Origin: Karalla daura
Taxonomy: Eukaryota > Chordata > Actinopteri > Chaetodontiformes > Leiognathidae
Assembly: GCA_029224185.1 (NCBI GenBank)
Contig: CM055191.1
Coordinates: 11,879,536 to 11,943,535 of the forward strand
Reading direction: 5' to 3'
DNA: 64,000 bases
Shown: in pieces, positions 23,481 through 37,995 of the stretch
Layout of the letters: the number at the start of each line of letters is the position of its first letter
Position numbering within the stretch: the stretch's first letter is position 1
Made by a program: the position numbers and the translations under genes
The notes under the pieces: generated by a model
Seen by the model: the letters and a program-made list of their open reading frames with translations, nothing else
Databases searched by the model: none
Told to the model about the DNA's origin: nothing

Positions 23481-24479
23481 TAAGTGTGGTCTGTGGTAGA
23501 AAAGCCACACAAAAACAAGAAGTGCCTGCATTCAGACCAGAGACTTTCCACAGTGTCGACAGACTATGTTTCATCCCTTCTTCAAAATAGCCCCAACCCG
23601 GGCAAGGATGGCAGAGCAGCCGAGGGTAGAGGTCCTCTACAGCCTGCATCAGGTGTATCCTCACTACGGCGGTCAGATATATCGTCCCTGTCAAACAATT
23701 TATTCAAATGAACTAAATAAATTCCCCATGGGAAATTTCCAGAGCGATACAGTGCCATGCTGCCGGGGTGTCATAACAAATGGCTGTTTTTTTTCACCTC
23801 CTCCCATTCATTCCTCACAGGGATTTTTTTTTTTAACAAATCGTGTCAGGAAAAATTTGTTTTCCGCAGAGAATAGCAGCAGCACACAGAGTCTGATTGA
23901 GCATCAGGTCTCTGGAAAATTATTTGGCCAGGTCAGGATTGCAAGAGAGAATTTGTTCTTTAGCATTTTACCCGGATCGGTCAAGGTTAAATAAAACAAT
24001 ATACAAATGAATAAATAGCCTGTTCTCAAGGGGGGCGCAGCAGAAGAGGGACAACAAGAGGAAGAGGAGGAAACACAAGCAATAGAGCAGAGCTGAAACA
24101 AATGGTTATTTCTGTAGTCTAGCTATTCATTGCTTGTTCCATTTACCCATTAGTTGATTGCTTTATAAAATGATAGTTAATACCCGTTTCACAAATGCCA
24201 AGAGCAGGTCTCGGAGTCTTGTTTTGTTGTGTTCTCACTTCCAATTACATTCAATGCTCTGTCACAGAGACCCAAGAAAATATTCACAGTTAAGAGGATG
24301 AGATCAGAGACGCTCACTTCACACAAACTCATTTTCAAATGCTCCATTAATCAAATACCGAAATCAGTGCCAATTATTCTACGAGTCGATCAATCATTGA
24401 TTCAATGATGAGTTGTTGCAGCTCTAACCGAGAGGGATCACTATATCACTGTTAGATTAAAACAACAACAACAACAACA

Positions 24480-24720
24480 ACACAGTCGCCTCAAAGCAAG
24501 AAGGTCCTTGGTTCAAACCCGGCTGGCCAAAGGCTACTCTGTGTGGAGTTTGCATGTTCTCCCCATTCGTATGTATGTGTGTGGGTTTCCTCCTACGCAC
24601 AGCAAAAACATGCATTTTCACAACAAATGGAAACTTCAAGTTGCCCCCAGGTGTGAGTAGGAGAGTGAATGTATGCACGCGTGTGCCCTGAAGTGAGCCG
24701 CAGTCCAGGGGTGTAATCCC
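24480..24720 (+). repeat. Dispersed tRNA-like fish repeat, plus copy
   Basis: CACAGTCGCCTCAAAGCAAGAAGG, GGTTCAAACCCGG (box B-like), GTGTGGAGTTTGCATGTTCTCC, GTGGGTTTCCTCC, then AAGTTGCCCCCAGGTGTGAG. This is the most complete copy in the window. Confidence 0.75.
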
Positions 24721-26199
24721 TGCCTTTTGTCTCGCCTTTTTGTTTTTGCAATGGAGATTCCAGCACACTACAAAGACAACGCACAAATCGATGTTATGAT
24801 TAAGGTGATGAGGATGACGAAGGAGGTGAGTGCACAAGTCTGACTCGGCCGTGTGTGGACTGAGGACTGTGTGTAGTTATTACAGTGAAGCAGCCTCCCT
24901 CTGTGAGTGTGTGTGTGAGAGAGAGAGAGAGAGAGGGAGAGAGAGACAGACAGATGCAGCCTGTACCTGCACTTGTAAACAGCACTACCCAACATCACCG
25001 CTTGGTGGCGACCGCGCGCCTCCTTTCAGGGCACACCATGCACTTCGATTTGAGACAAAACAGTCAATAATAATATTGTTTTGCTGGTCAACTAACGGTG
25101 AAATACGTGCTCAAACGGCCCCATCGGAGTGAACCTCCACCGGCACCATTGACAAACACCAGGAAAGACGTGTCAACTTTAAGTTAACCACACAAGTTCA
25201 TCTTTTCCTTGTTTTAACAGTATCTCTTAAAACCGGCCGTTTGCCTGGCAACAAACAAGAGAGGGGCTAATTTATTTATCAATCCCGGGGAAAACACTGT
25301 TTTCTGCAGCCACTGGTCAAACTTGGGAGCGTTTTAACGCGACTAATATTGCGATATAACGTTTTACTGTTGACGCATGTTCAACACTGAATTATGGGGA
25401 TATTTGCGTTTGCATGGCGGACGTAACCATGTGAAAAGTAAACAACAGGCAGAGCTGATGGATCTCGGCTAAGTTTGACTTTGCACTCGGGGGCTCAGTT
25501 TTTATTCTAGCCATAAATAAAGTGTAAGAGCGCCCATGATTAGCATTCGTCTTATACAAAATGGCGGAGCATAGGAAGAGGCCACCAACACGTTTAAACT
25601 ATGTAAATTACTCAAGTTACTAATTTAAACAAATCACGCAAAGCCGCCATGCGTCGGACAAAAGCAGACGCTTGCGGCGTAATTTCCTGACTCGGTGTTT
25701 TAACCTCACTCGGGTGATTTTCTTCACTTTCCCCTTGTCACGGAATGTCAGCCCTGGGTTTGCTAAGCTAAGCTAGCAGCAGTTAGCTCCGCTCCGTTCA
25801 TCTGAGCCCAGCGAAGCTAGCAGCCCCGCTAGCATTGTCACTGGATGCAGCTCAGCTCGGGCTAAGGACAATCTGTAATAAATAAGTTTCCCCGGTTAAT
25901 AACAATAGGAAAACGACGTTGTGCAAAACGTTAATAATTCGCAGAATAACCCACACGTTGGCAACGACACCTCGCTGCTGTTAACGGGCTTCAACATTGT
26001 TGCTTGATTAATTTATTCCAATAGAAACTTGAAAGAAAAAAACGATTTATTCTCCGCCGTTTTAAATCTGAGTGAGAATTACGAGAACTAACGCTCAATG
26101 GAGAAACACAGGCCGGTTTTTCCCGTATTTTGCCCGCTGCTAATGGCAATAAAATAGTGTTAAACAGGGTATTGTTTTTTTAAAAAATGTGGAACTCAC

Positions 26200-26262
26200 C
26201 TCGTTTCTGTTTTAACTCTTATTTAGAGCTGCTGGCTGGGGGGGAGAGTGCGCATGCGCGCA
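26200..26262 (-). promoter_or_regulatory. l3mbtl non-coding first exon and NRF1-type promoter
   Basis: On the minus strand a strong donor (GAG|gtgagt) ends an exon at 26200. Immediately upstream, TGCGCATGCGCG at 26249-26260 is a perfect NRF1-type palindrome, usual in TATA-less housekeeping promoters. The true start site cannot be fixed from sequence. Confidence 0.6.
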
Positions 26263-27430
26263 AGATGCGCTGCTTCGCCTTGCTGTCTGACAACTTTGGG
26301 GCTCGGAAAAGTTCAGTTTACTATCGGTGGTCAATACCGAGCTTGTTTACACCCCACAGCACGCCCAGAACCGAGTCCAGCACCGGAGTAATGAATACCA
26401 CCCCCTGACTGGAGCTCGCCCCCCGCTGTTTTCTCCCCTCGCTGCCCCAGAAAGAAGTGTTTTCTCCCCCCTCTCTCTTCCTCCAAGAAGTGTGTGTTTC
26501 AATGGGAGCGCAGGGTCCGCAGTGTCTTCCATGACTCCCCCCCTCCCTGCACCCCAGCACACTTTTCAAACCCCTTACTTCAATCGAGAAAACAACCAAA
26601 CATAGTGGGGATACAAACCCGTAGCCTCAGTGGTTGATCGGTGTGTTTGCGGGGATTATAAAAAAACACCCGTGGTTGTGGAAAACCTTTCCAAACACAT
26701 CCTCAGTGATGCAACGATGGTGGAGCCTGGCTCAGAAGCCAGTGGCGTATGAATAAAGATCGGACTCAAACGGGAGTTTAGCCTAATCACATCGACAAAG
26801 AAACAAAACACGTATAGCACAGCGTCTAATGGCGCTAAAACGAGTCGCTTTGTGTTTTGCTCTCAGTCTGCCGGTGCATAATGAGACACCGAGCCCCGTT
26901 ACATGTACACCGTCACATTACTGCATCATGCCTCCCTTTACCCGTGGATTTTAAGTATTTCACGCTCTCCTGCAGTACTCAATCCCTCCCACATAAGGCA
27001 GCTATGGTTCCTCCGGTAGGTATGATAATGCTGCACATCTTAGGGAGCGGCACGTGTGGGTTTTTTTCTGTTTTTTTTCTTTTGATGAAAATACACAGTA
27101 GCCACACGCCACACACACAAAAAAATTCGCCAATTCGTGACGATGCATTGCGTGGCTAACGTAATCAGGTCCACGGTGAGATAAGGCTTTATTTCAGTCA
27201 ACAAAGGCCGCCCTGATGGGAGGTGAAATGAGTTCAGTGATCGGCTTGTGGAAAGCGGCGGCGCAATGCAGTGATCCCCTCTGGCCGCTAGGTGGGGGAA
27301 GAAGCCCAGGTTATTATTATTATGGAAGAGGAGAAGGGGGATTAACGGGGTGAGAAGGCTATCGAAGCTGCCACTGCCGCTGCAACCTGTGTTATATCGT
27401 GATATAACATCAAGCCTGCAAAACCATGCC
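26263..27430. other. Head-to-head intergenic region between l3mbtl and tmem244
   Basis: About 1.2 kb with no gene. It holds a CTCF-like motif at 27282-27298 and a short ATT repeat near 27310. It probably contains tmem244's promoter and 5' UTR. Confidence 0.5.
27282..27298 (+). promoter_or_regulatory. CTCF-like motif
   Basis: TGGCCGCTAGGTGGGGG matches 15 of 17 positions of the vertebrate CTCF core (YGRCCASYAGRKGGCRS), between two divergent genes. Motif match only. Confidence 0.4.
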
Positions 27431-30169
<2,739 letters not shown>

Positions 30170-31011
30170 CACACACACACACACTAACTGTGTCTGGAGA
30201 GTGTTTCATAAGGAGCCTTGTGTGTGTAGTGAGGTGAAAGGATCGGAGCAGATGCTCTCCTCTAGGAGGCATCCATTAGATTCTCCACAGAGATGGGCTT
30301 TCTCTGTTTGTTGCTGGAAAAAAAAAGCGGGAAAAAAAGGACTCCTCACTAAAAGTCACAGCTGTGTCCATTTTATGAGTCGGGGCTGCCAACAGTCTGG
30401 CATCCAGTTGTTTTCATGTTGAATGTAGCAGAGAGCCGCGTTCATTTGTGATGCACATTGTCATGATCCAGGATGTTGGGAAATGAATTTCAGTAAGAAT
30501 GTAACATGTTATACACAGCTGGTGAATGTTTCGCAGATTTGTCTCCCGGGCCTTTATATGTGGAATATGCACGTTCTGCATATGCATGATTTCTACCATA
30601 GTCCAAAAACATTCATGTTTAGGCTGATGGGAGACTGTGAGAGTGAACCCAAGATGATGGATGGATGTAACATGTGAATGTAATGGCAAAGAGGGCAAGT
30701 TGCAATATTGTTGTTTATTCCAAAGATGCTTAGGCAAAGCTTTAAAACAGCTTCACGGTGAGTGTTTATTGTTCAGGCAGCTGGGTCTTGTGAAATAGTG
30801 ACCAGCCTATTTCACATGGCAACAGGACATTGTAAAAACACACCATCATCATTCATTAGTGCCGTCACTGTAGAGACGTGCAGTGCTTTGCAGTATTAGT
30901 GTGTGAGTATTTCTTTTGCTCGAGTGTTTAAAAATAAACTTTGTTTTTAATAATTTATGCCATAAAAAATAAATATTTGAACAAACATGCTCCCATAGGG
31001 ACTTGGCGTGG
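30170..31011. other. Convergent 3' region between tmem244 and the SGK kinase
   Basis: It contains both 3' UTRs. Plus-strand AATAAA at 30933-30938 could end tmem244; minus-strand AATAAA at 30714-30719 and 30765-30770 could end the kinase. A short tail of the dispersed fish repeat (GGCTGATGGGAGACTGTGAG, ATGGATGGAT) lies at 30598-30668. Confidence 0.55.
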
Positions 31012-31407
31012 TTATGAAACCGGCTCCGCTGCCACGTACTCCGCTGGGTTCATGAAGGAGAATCCCGGGAAAACCTCGCTGCTCGCGCCCGCCGGACACC
31101 TCTCGTTCACGGAGGCGGGGACGGGCTGGAGCGTGAACTCGGAGTCGATGTAGCTGACGTCACAGGGGCCGGTCTGTAGGGAAGGGAGGGGGGGGCATCA
31201 CATCGCTCAAGATGCATTTCGGATATGATGTAAAAGACTCTCTGAGCACGTCTCTGAAGCATTCCCACGTACCACATCTGGGATGAAGGGAGGGGTCACC
31301 TTCCTGGCCAGGAGGTCGTCCCAGCACATGGACTTGAAGAAAGGATGCTCCTGCAACTCCACCTGGATAGCACATTGACATTAGACCTCTGTAGCTGTAG
31401 CTTTGGA

Positions 31408-31504
<97 letters not shown>

Positions 31505-34500
31505 TACCAGGTCGCGGCTCCCTCCCAGGCGTTTGCTGACGTCTCTCTCCAGCAGACCCTCTAGCAGTGAGTGGGCCTCTGCAGACCCCCCGCTCGGGAG
31601 CTTCAGAGGAGCGTGGAGTATGTTCTCGAACATGTCTGTCTTGGTGTGGCTGTAAAATGGAGGCTGCGGACACAGAGCAGAGACGGTGTGAGGCGACGGA
31701 GAAGATGAGAGAGAAGAGAGAGAGACGAGCTTGCGCCCACCAGTCCGTAGATCATCTCGAAGAGCACGGTGCCCAGGCCCCACCAGTCCACAGCTGGACT
31801 GTACGGGTGGCCTTGTAGCACCTCTGGAGCCAGGTACTCGGGGGTCCCGCAGAACGTGTGCATGATCCCACCCAGGGACACGCCCTCTTTACACAGCCCG
31901 AAGTCGGTCAGCATGACGTGGCCGCCTCTGTCCAGCAGGATGTTCTCTGGTTTGAGGTCTCTGGCAGAGAGAGGGACGCGACACAAGAGTTCACTAAAAT
32001 ATACCAGGGTTGATGAAATTTCAGGACTTTCCAGGATACTTCTTGCTGCTACATTATGACAATATGGCCCAGTTCCAGCATTTGGATGATTGAAACACTG
32101 GTTTCCTTTATGTTTATTCCTCCAGCCCCAGAAGATTGATGCCTAGGTCTGTCTGTGTTTAGTCACAAGATATAGGATAAACAACTCAAGTTTTTCCAGG
32201 ACTTTTGCCTTTCTCGTCGCTCCAGGTTTTTCCAGGACGTGCGGGAACCTGCTCTTATATTTTCTTGTATCTTCCTCTGACCTGACCTTGCCTTTTCCTC
32301 CACTGTTTATTTTTTAATGCGCTGCTGCTGCTGCTGCTGTGGCTTTTAGTGTGTAGCATTTTCTATGCAGAGCAAGGTAAACCCCTCACTGTGTATATCG
32401 ATATGGACCATAAATCATACACGAGGGCAGACAGCGAGCTAGATGAGAACCGGAGACTGATGGGATCAGTGTGTGTGTGTGTGTACCTGTAAACTATGTC
32501 TAGAGAATGGAGGTATCCCAGTGCCATGGCCATCTCTGCAGCATAGAAAGCAGCTCTGGGTTCAGGAAAGGAGCCTTCCCTCTGAAGGTGATAGAAGAGC
32601 TGAGGACAGAAATAATACACTGGTTTCACAAATAACATCAAATTTCAGTACGATGGCTGCACTGGAGAGAAGTTTGCCTGATACTGTAATCTTCTTCTAG
32701 CCCGTACCACCCTTTTGACTGGTTGACTGACTGGGCATCATCAGCTTTATGCCGGTGACAAGTCTGAACTGATTTTCGTTTGATTCTAATCTGGAAATGA
32801 ATTACAGAGATATACTTCGATCACTTTTAGTCAGATGTGTAATCATTTGGACAACCACCCAACTTGAATCACTTGGCACTCATGCCGTTACACGGCAGCA
32901 TTACGCCATGGCCATGACTTCATGATCTCATTCCCTCCCCAGTCTTAAAAGTGAGGCCACTATTTAGTCATCTCATTCCCATGCAATTGTTTTTCTTTCT
33001 AACAAATGTCACCAGTTGGGATCGGCATTACTCTAAATCAACTGTCTCTTGACAGAGAAAAGTGAGTTTTGTGCACACACCTCGCCTCCATTGACGTAGT
33101 CCAGGACAAAGTAGAGCATGTTGGGTGTTTGGAAAGAGAAGTGGAGCCCCACCAGGAATGGATGCTGTAATCCTTTCAGCAGGACACTCCTCTCCACCAT
33201 CACATGCCTCTGCTGCAGACGCACAACAGATAGACCGACACATAGATCAGTGGACAGATCAATAGGTCGACAGATCAGTAGGTAGGTCGACAGATCACCT
33301 CTCTCCTCTTGACAATCATCTGTTTCTGCAGCACCTTCACGGCATAGTAGCCTCCGTGTTTTCTGTGTCTCGCCAGCAGCACCTGTGGAGGTTTGAGCCG
33401 TGTTTAGAAAACGCAAAAATCAACAAAACAAAACATTTACAGCAGAGCCGAGTCTACACAACTCACCTTTCCAAAACTCCCTTTGCCGATGACTTTGAGG
33501 TAGTCAAAATCTGTCGGCTTCATCCTGTGAACATCATCAGAGAAGGTCTGAATTAATGTCTGTCACTGACATATTCACACCAGGCAGATTAAAATGACTT
33601 CTGGGTTGCTGGGTTGACCGCATGTTTTCGCCCCCAACGGTTGGTTAGCGTCTTCTTTTCAACCAGACATCTGATAGCTTGGGAAGAGGGGGTGTCCAAA
33701 AGCAAGGGAGGGGGGTTCAGGACCGAACATAAATTTGAAGTCACTAGAGCGAGAGAGAGACTTAAGTAGACAACGTGTCACTTCTTTTTCATCTTTTCTG
33801 AATAAGTGTACGGTTATAGAACTAGATCAGAAATAATAATAATACTAATAATATAAAAACACCTTTTGGGCTCATGACCAGTGCTGAGGAACTTTAGCAT
33901 GGTTGGGGATCAGACCCGTATTTGTGGGACCGCCCCCAAAATAAAGACTTTATGGAAAGATATGAAGGAGGAAATGATAGCTAAACTACTGTAACTGAAT
34001 GAAGCATCAGCTTAATATGACTATCCTGCTAGAAGAGCCTTTATCTAAGACGGGGATTGACACATTTTACTTAATTTTCTATGTATACCTCAAATATGTG
34101 TGGAATGAAGTGATTTTACTTTGCTCTGTATACAAACATTTGTAAGACCAAGTCCATATGACGTCTGATGAGCTTTTCACAGACCAAAATGATCGGAGCC
34201 ACTCAACTCCCGACCCTCGGGTCAAAAAAACATTTCATCTTTGAATTATGGTGGCATTTTATGACAGAAAACATAAAACCCCCAGTGTTGTGGAGCTGGT
34301 GACCTGTTCCAAACATCTGCCATGAAATATGTCCAGCATGGGGAGGGTTGGAGGTGAAATACTTACTCTGAGGTTTCTGCGCCCGCTGAGCTCTGAGGGA
34401 AGACAAGACACACAGGGATGGGACGGTCAGGAGGTCAGATTCAGTTTCATGACCTGTCAGCACTCACTACAGCCTTTTAAAAAAAACCTTTGGTACTCAC

Positions 34501-35094
34501 CACCTTGCATTTCTCCTTCTCTTTTCTCAACCCATCTCTCTTTTCCCTTCTCTGCAGGACTTTCTGAGGGTCCAGGCTTCAGTTAGGGAAGAACAACAGC
34601 ACTTGTTGAGGTTTTTTGTTTTAAAGATTTTGGACAAACTTAAAGGTTTTAAAGCAAGGAAAGTACGTCTTTTAGCAAACTTACTGTTGGCAGAATTGTT
34701 GACTGGAGACAAATTTGTGTACCAAGTCGCTGAAGGCAACTTTCTTGCCCTTGAGCAGAGCTAGAAGACAGGACAGTCTGGGTTTTACGACTCTTCCTAC
34801 TTACATAAGAGTTGAGCAGCTGTTTGCGCTCTCTAGGTTACAGACTGGGGGCTTGACACACTTTAATGAAGCTATGAAAATATGGCAACACCCTATTCAT
34901 AATCATCTTTTATTCTAAATACTTTGAAAACATATAAAATATGTTAAATTAATAATTCAATAAAATGCACAAACACTTAATATCTATAATATTGTACCAT
35001 GACAACTATAGAGCAAGGTGAACTTACCTGAGAAAAATGACACAAGCCCCCTCATTCTGGCATAGGTCATGGGCTGGTCTTTAGTCACAGTCAT
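31012..35094 (-). CDS. sgk2: SGK-family AGC serine/threonine kinase (SGK1/SGK2-like)
   Basis: Twelve exons, 419 residues, phases agree: 35094-35028, 34760-34685, 34576-34501, 34392-34367, 33524-33467, 33382-33299, 33212-33081, 32599-32487, 31960-31741, 31663-31508, 31362-31273, 31173-31012. SGKs act below PI3K/mTORC2/PDK1 and control ion channels and transporters. Intact features: GKGSFGK loop, AVK Lys (about 117), YRDLKPEN (Asp about 212), DFG (230), activation-loop Thr in HTFCGTPEY (about 246), APE, and hydrophobic motif FPGFSF with Ser about 405. The start MTVTKDQPMTYARMRGLVS matches the SGK1 N-terminus (MTVKTE...TYARMRGMVS), so that exon is real. ERSVLL, LDYVNGGE, CKEGV and a C-terminal GASSEVFPGFSF are closer to SGK2. 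The linker before the kinase is unusual: no PSPPPSPS segment, instead a basic stretch. The family is sure; SGK2 rather than SGK1 rests on these words and the l3mbtl neighbour. Confidence 0.93.
31409..31501. repeat. (TG)46 microsatellite
   Basis: Nearly pure TG of about 93 bases in an SGK intron, starting 6 bases past the donor of exon 31663-31508 on the transcribed strand, where it reads (CA)n. Confidence 0.95.
31961..34366. other. SGK introns without further exons
   Basis: Introns 31961-32486, 32600-33080 and 33525-34366 are unique AT-rich sequence; a CTG run lies near 32322-32340. Apart from the listed exons 32599-32487, 33212-33081, 33382-33299 and 33524-33467, nothing coding was seen. 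Confidence 0.5.
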
Positions 35095-35577
35095 GAGGGT
35101 AAGAAACTCTTTGACTGCCCGGGAGGTTGTGAGAAAGTTGCCTGGACACGGTCCGTCCAGAGGCAGGTTTCGACAGGCTTCTCCCTAACTCCCACTGCTG
35201 CTCAATTAGATGACGGGACGTAGAGGAGGCAGAGCGGCACCGGTGCGTTCACGGAGCCTCGGACATGCGGAATCCCACACTGCGACACACTTACTGAGAT
35301 GCTTCAGATAGCTGTGGAACGTTGGCACGTGAAGGCAGCATACCGAGTTCGAGCCCTCTCGAGGGATGGGGAGTTGGGTGTTCACGCGCCCACTGCTCCC
35401 TCTCACGTGGTCAGTGAGGTAACGCTCTTAAAACAGGGAAAGCGCTTCAGTTCTGCGTATTGTTCTCTCTTTATGACTTTCTTCCTTCCTACTTCCCCCT
35501 CTTAATTCCTTCCTTCTTCTCCTTCCTTCCTCCATTCCTTCCTTCGACTCTCTCCTTTCTTCCTTTCCTTCATCATC

Positions 35578-35579
<2 letters not shown>

Positions 35580-35672
<93 letters not shown>
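35580..35672. repeat. (TTTC)23 microsatellite
   Basis: About 93 bases of TTTC units ending in CTAGGAGG, preceded by a degenerate CCTT-rich stretch from about 35480. Confidence 0.95.
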
Positions 35673-37739
35673 AGGAGGACAATTTACCAGTGGGTGTTGG
35701 GAGTACTAAATGTGCGTGAATGTGCGTACGTGCACGTGCGAGGCTGCTATGCGCTGTATGTGGAGCAGGAGAGAAGGGAAAAAAAACTAAAAATGACACG
35801 GTGCACACGTGTGGATGGAAGGAATGACCAAAGATGTGGGTCATGAGACCTGCACTAGATGAATGAGCTCAAGACAACATGCCAACACATGAACACCCTG
35901 TATCACTCTTCCAGTCTCATGAGGACCTGTCCACACCGTTGCAGACCCATTACTAGGCCCATATGCTATGGCTGCATCCACAGGAACCATATATCCAGAG
36001 AGGCAGGTTGTGTTATATGCCCGCAGGTCTTGCACTGGACACACTCACTGATGCCATAAAATTCAAATTCTTCAGTCATGGACAGAATTACATAACTCCT
36101 ATTTTACATCAACATGGGATTACGTAAGGAATGGTAATTGAAACTAACCTGAGTCTGGCACGCACGGTGATAAACAAATTTTAGGGTGTCAACAGAGATG
36201 TGCAGAATTAATCTCTTGTTGCAGAGAGAACAGACGCAGCACCACATGAGAGGACAGATACAGGACAGACAGGGCTTGATTGTGAGATGAAATAAGTTGT
36301 AAGAGGAAGTTTAGTCTTCTGTAACTGAACAATAGTAAAGAGGAATTGAGAGGAATAAGGGGGAGGGGAGGTGTGAATGGAATAAATGGAACACGAAGTC
36401 CAGATACTGATACAAGTTCATCCCTGTGTCTCTGTGTCTAAATTTGGAGTCGCAGGGTTCAGGGCAGACTCGGTACAGGGTGTCTTGGTTACTGTTGCAG
36501 AAAGCTGATCCTGGGACAGAAACAGGGGGAGGTTCCTCTCTGTTACACTGGTGGTGGACGGTGGGGGCACAGACACAGAGCCCCCCACTCTCCTTCCCTT
36601 TTCTCCCCGTCATCTCAAAGTGAACTGGTTTCTGCTAGTCCGACCGACCGGCCTCCATCTGAAACCTCTTGTGTCCTATCGCTGTTTTGGAACGTGAACT
36701 GGTTGGAGCTGGTTTTTAGCCTCTGCCAAGCATGCAACAGGTGACACTTAACATAATACACACATTCCAACAGCTAAAGAGCATTCTTCCACACACACTA
36801 TAGATTCTATGCTCAAGTAATAGGGACTAAAATGGAGAAAAAACAAATGGCAAGGTTAAACTCAAACTGACTTACTACATCTGAGGGGTTCAGTATCTAA
36901 TAGTCTCATTATCACCGTCCATCCTGTGGCCTTATCTCATGTTCCGTTGTGAATTAAAGTTAATTATGGTACAATTTTCACTCCTTTTTTTAACTGTCCA
37001 TGATGAACTGACCTGGGGTCATGCCTTGTTGTGTCACTTCGCTGACAGACAGAAAGATTTCCAGGTTGACCTCAGAAATGTTGGGTCAGAGCAGCTTGGT
37101 TTCAGTCCCGCTTCAGCAGAAAACATAAGCTTAAGATGCAAGTTAGCACAGCAGTAAGCAGGTGTGACAGATAAATAGATAGAGAGAGATTGCTGGTGAG
37201 TGATTTATTGATTGATAAATACATTAAATAGATTGAGTACAGATAGATGTGTGTTTTAAGTACAGTAATGTAACCCACACTAATGTACGTGCACTGATCA
37301 TGCCGCTGGAGTGCTGTACTTGTCCTGTAGATGGCGACAACAAACCAGAGGAATTTGTGGATCGAAACGTTTCTGTCGAAAAGGTTTCTATTTTCACTGA
37401 ACATCAACAAAAACATAATTTGTCCGCCACCCCCGCATTACAGAGTGCACACTATTCCAGTTATGCCTGCTCAAGTAGTATCACTCATCTCTGTGCTGCA
37501 TTGTCTCATCTGATTTAAAGCTCAGTCTACTTAATCTGACTTTAAAGTGAGTCATACGAAAGAAATTCTCCTTGGATCTGATATTTCATGCAAAAAAAAG
37601 ACACACTGAGTCCATTTGCACGACATAAAAGTGCAGTAGTCATTAACTTAATCGCGTGTTTACTCCACGGTCCAGTTGGCATTCATCTAAAATCTACACT
37701 GTATGTTTCCCTTTCCTCCTCCCTCGCTACTATACAGTA

Positions 37740-37995
37740 ACGCTGAAGTCAGTCTATAGCAGACCGCGGGAGCGCGCGCGTTCCCACCCCTGTCGCGCGC
37801 ATCCTCGCTCGGGAGCGCGCCCGGCGAAAGGGGCGGGGCCGCGCGCGTAGCCCGAGCGCAGCCAGGGATGAGAAACTTGTCCCGGATATTTACCTAACTC
37901 TACCTGGCTCTGCCCAGCAGCTCCGTCCCGAGGTCTGCGCCGAGGACGGTCCGAGCCGAGCAGCATGCTCCACCTCTGAGGAGCGGGGCACAACC
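37740..37995. promoter_or_regulatory. CpG-island promoter, probably of ptpn3
   Basis: Dense CpG with GCGCGCGC runs, a GC box (GGGGCGGGGCC at 37828-37838) and no clear TATA box. A possible 5' UTR donor (CCGAG|gtagac) follows at 37998. It lies between divergent sgk (-) and ptpn3 (+) and could serve both. Confidence 0.5.

Larger units (their letters stand above)
23137..26199. other. 5' intron of l3mbtl
   Basis: Sequence between the first coding exon (acceptor gggtgcag on the minus strand, near 23162) and the non-coding first exon ending at 26200. It contains dispersed-repeat copies (23355-23480, 24480-24720), a degraded retroelement-like tail ending in GGTTAAATAAAA near 23980-23996, (CAA)n at 24463-24481, a GA run at 24918-24945 and ATGGCGG-type motifs (25414-25650). 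No coding exon was recognised. Confidence 0.55.

Noticed and set aside
24505..24535. Possible tRNA gene (GGTTCAAACCCGG box B)
   Set aside because: It belongs to a dispersed repeat with a tRNA-like head; no full cloverleaf or box A at the right distance was found.
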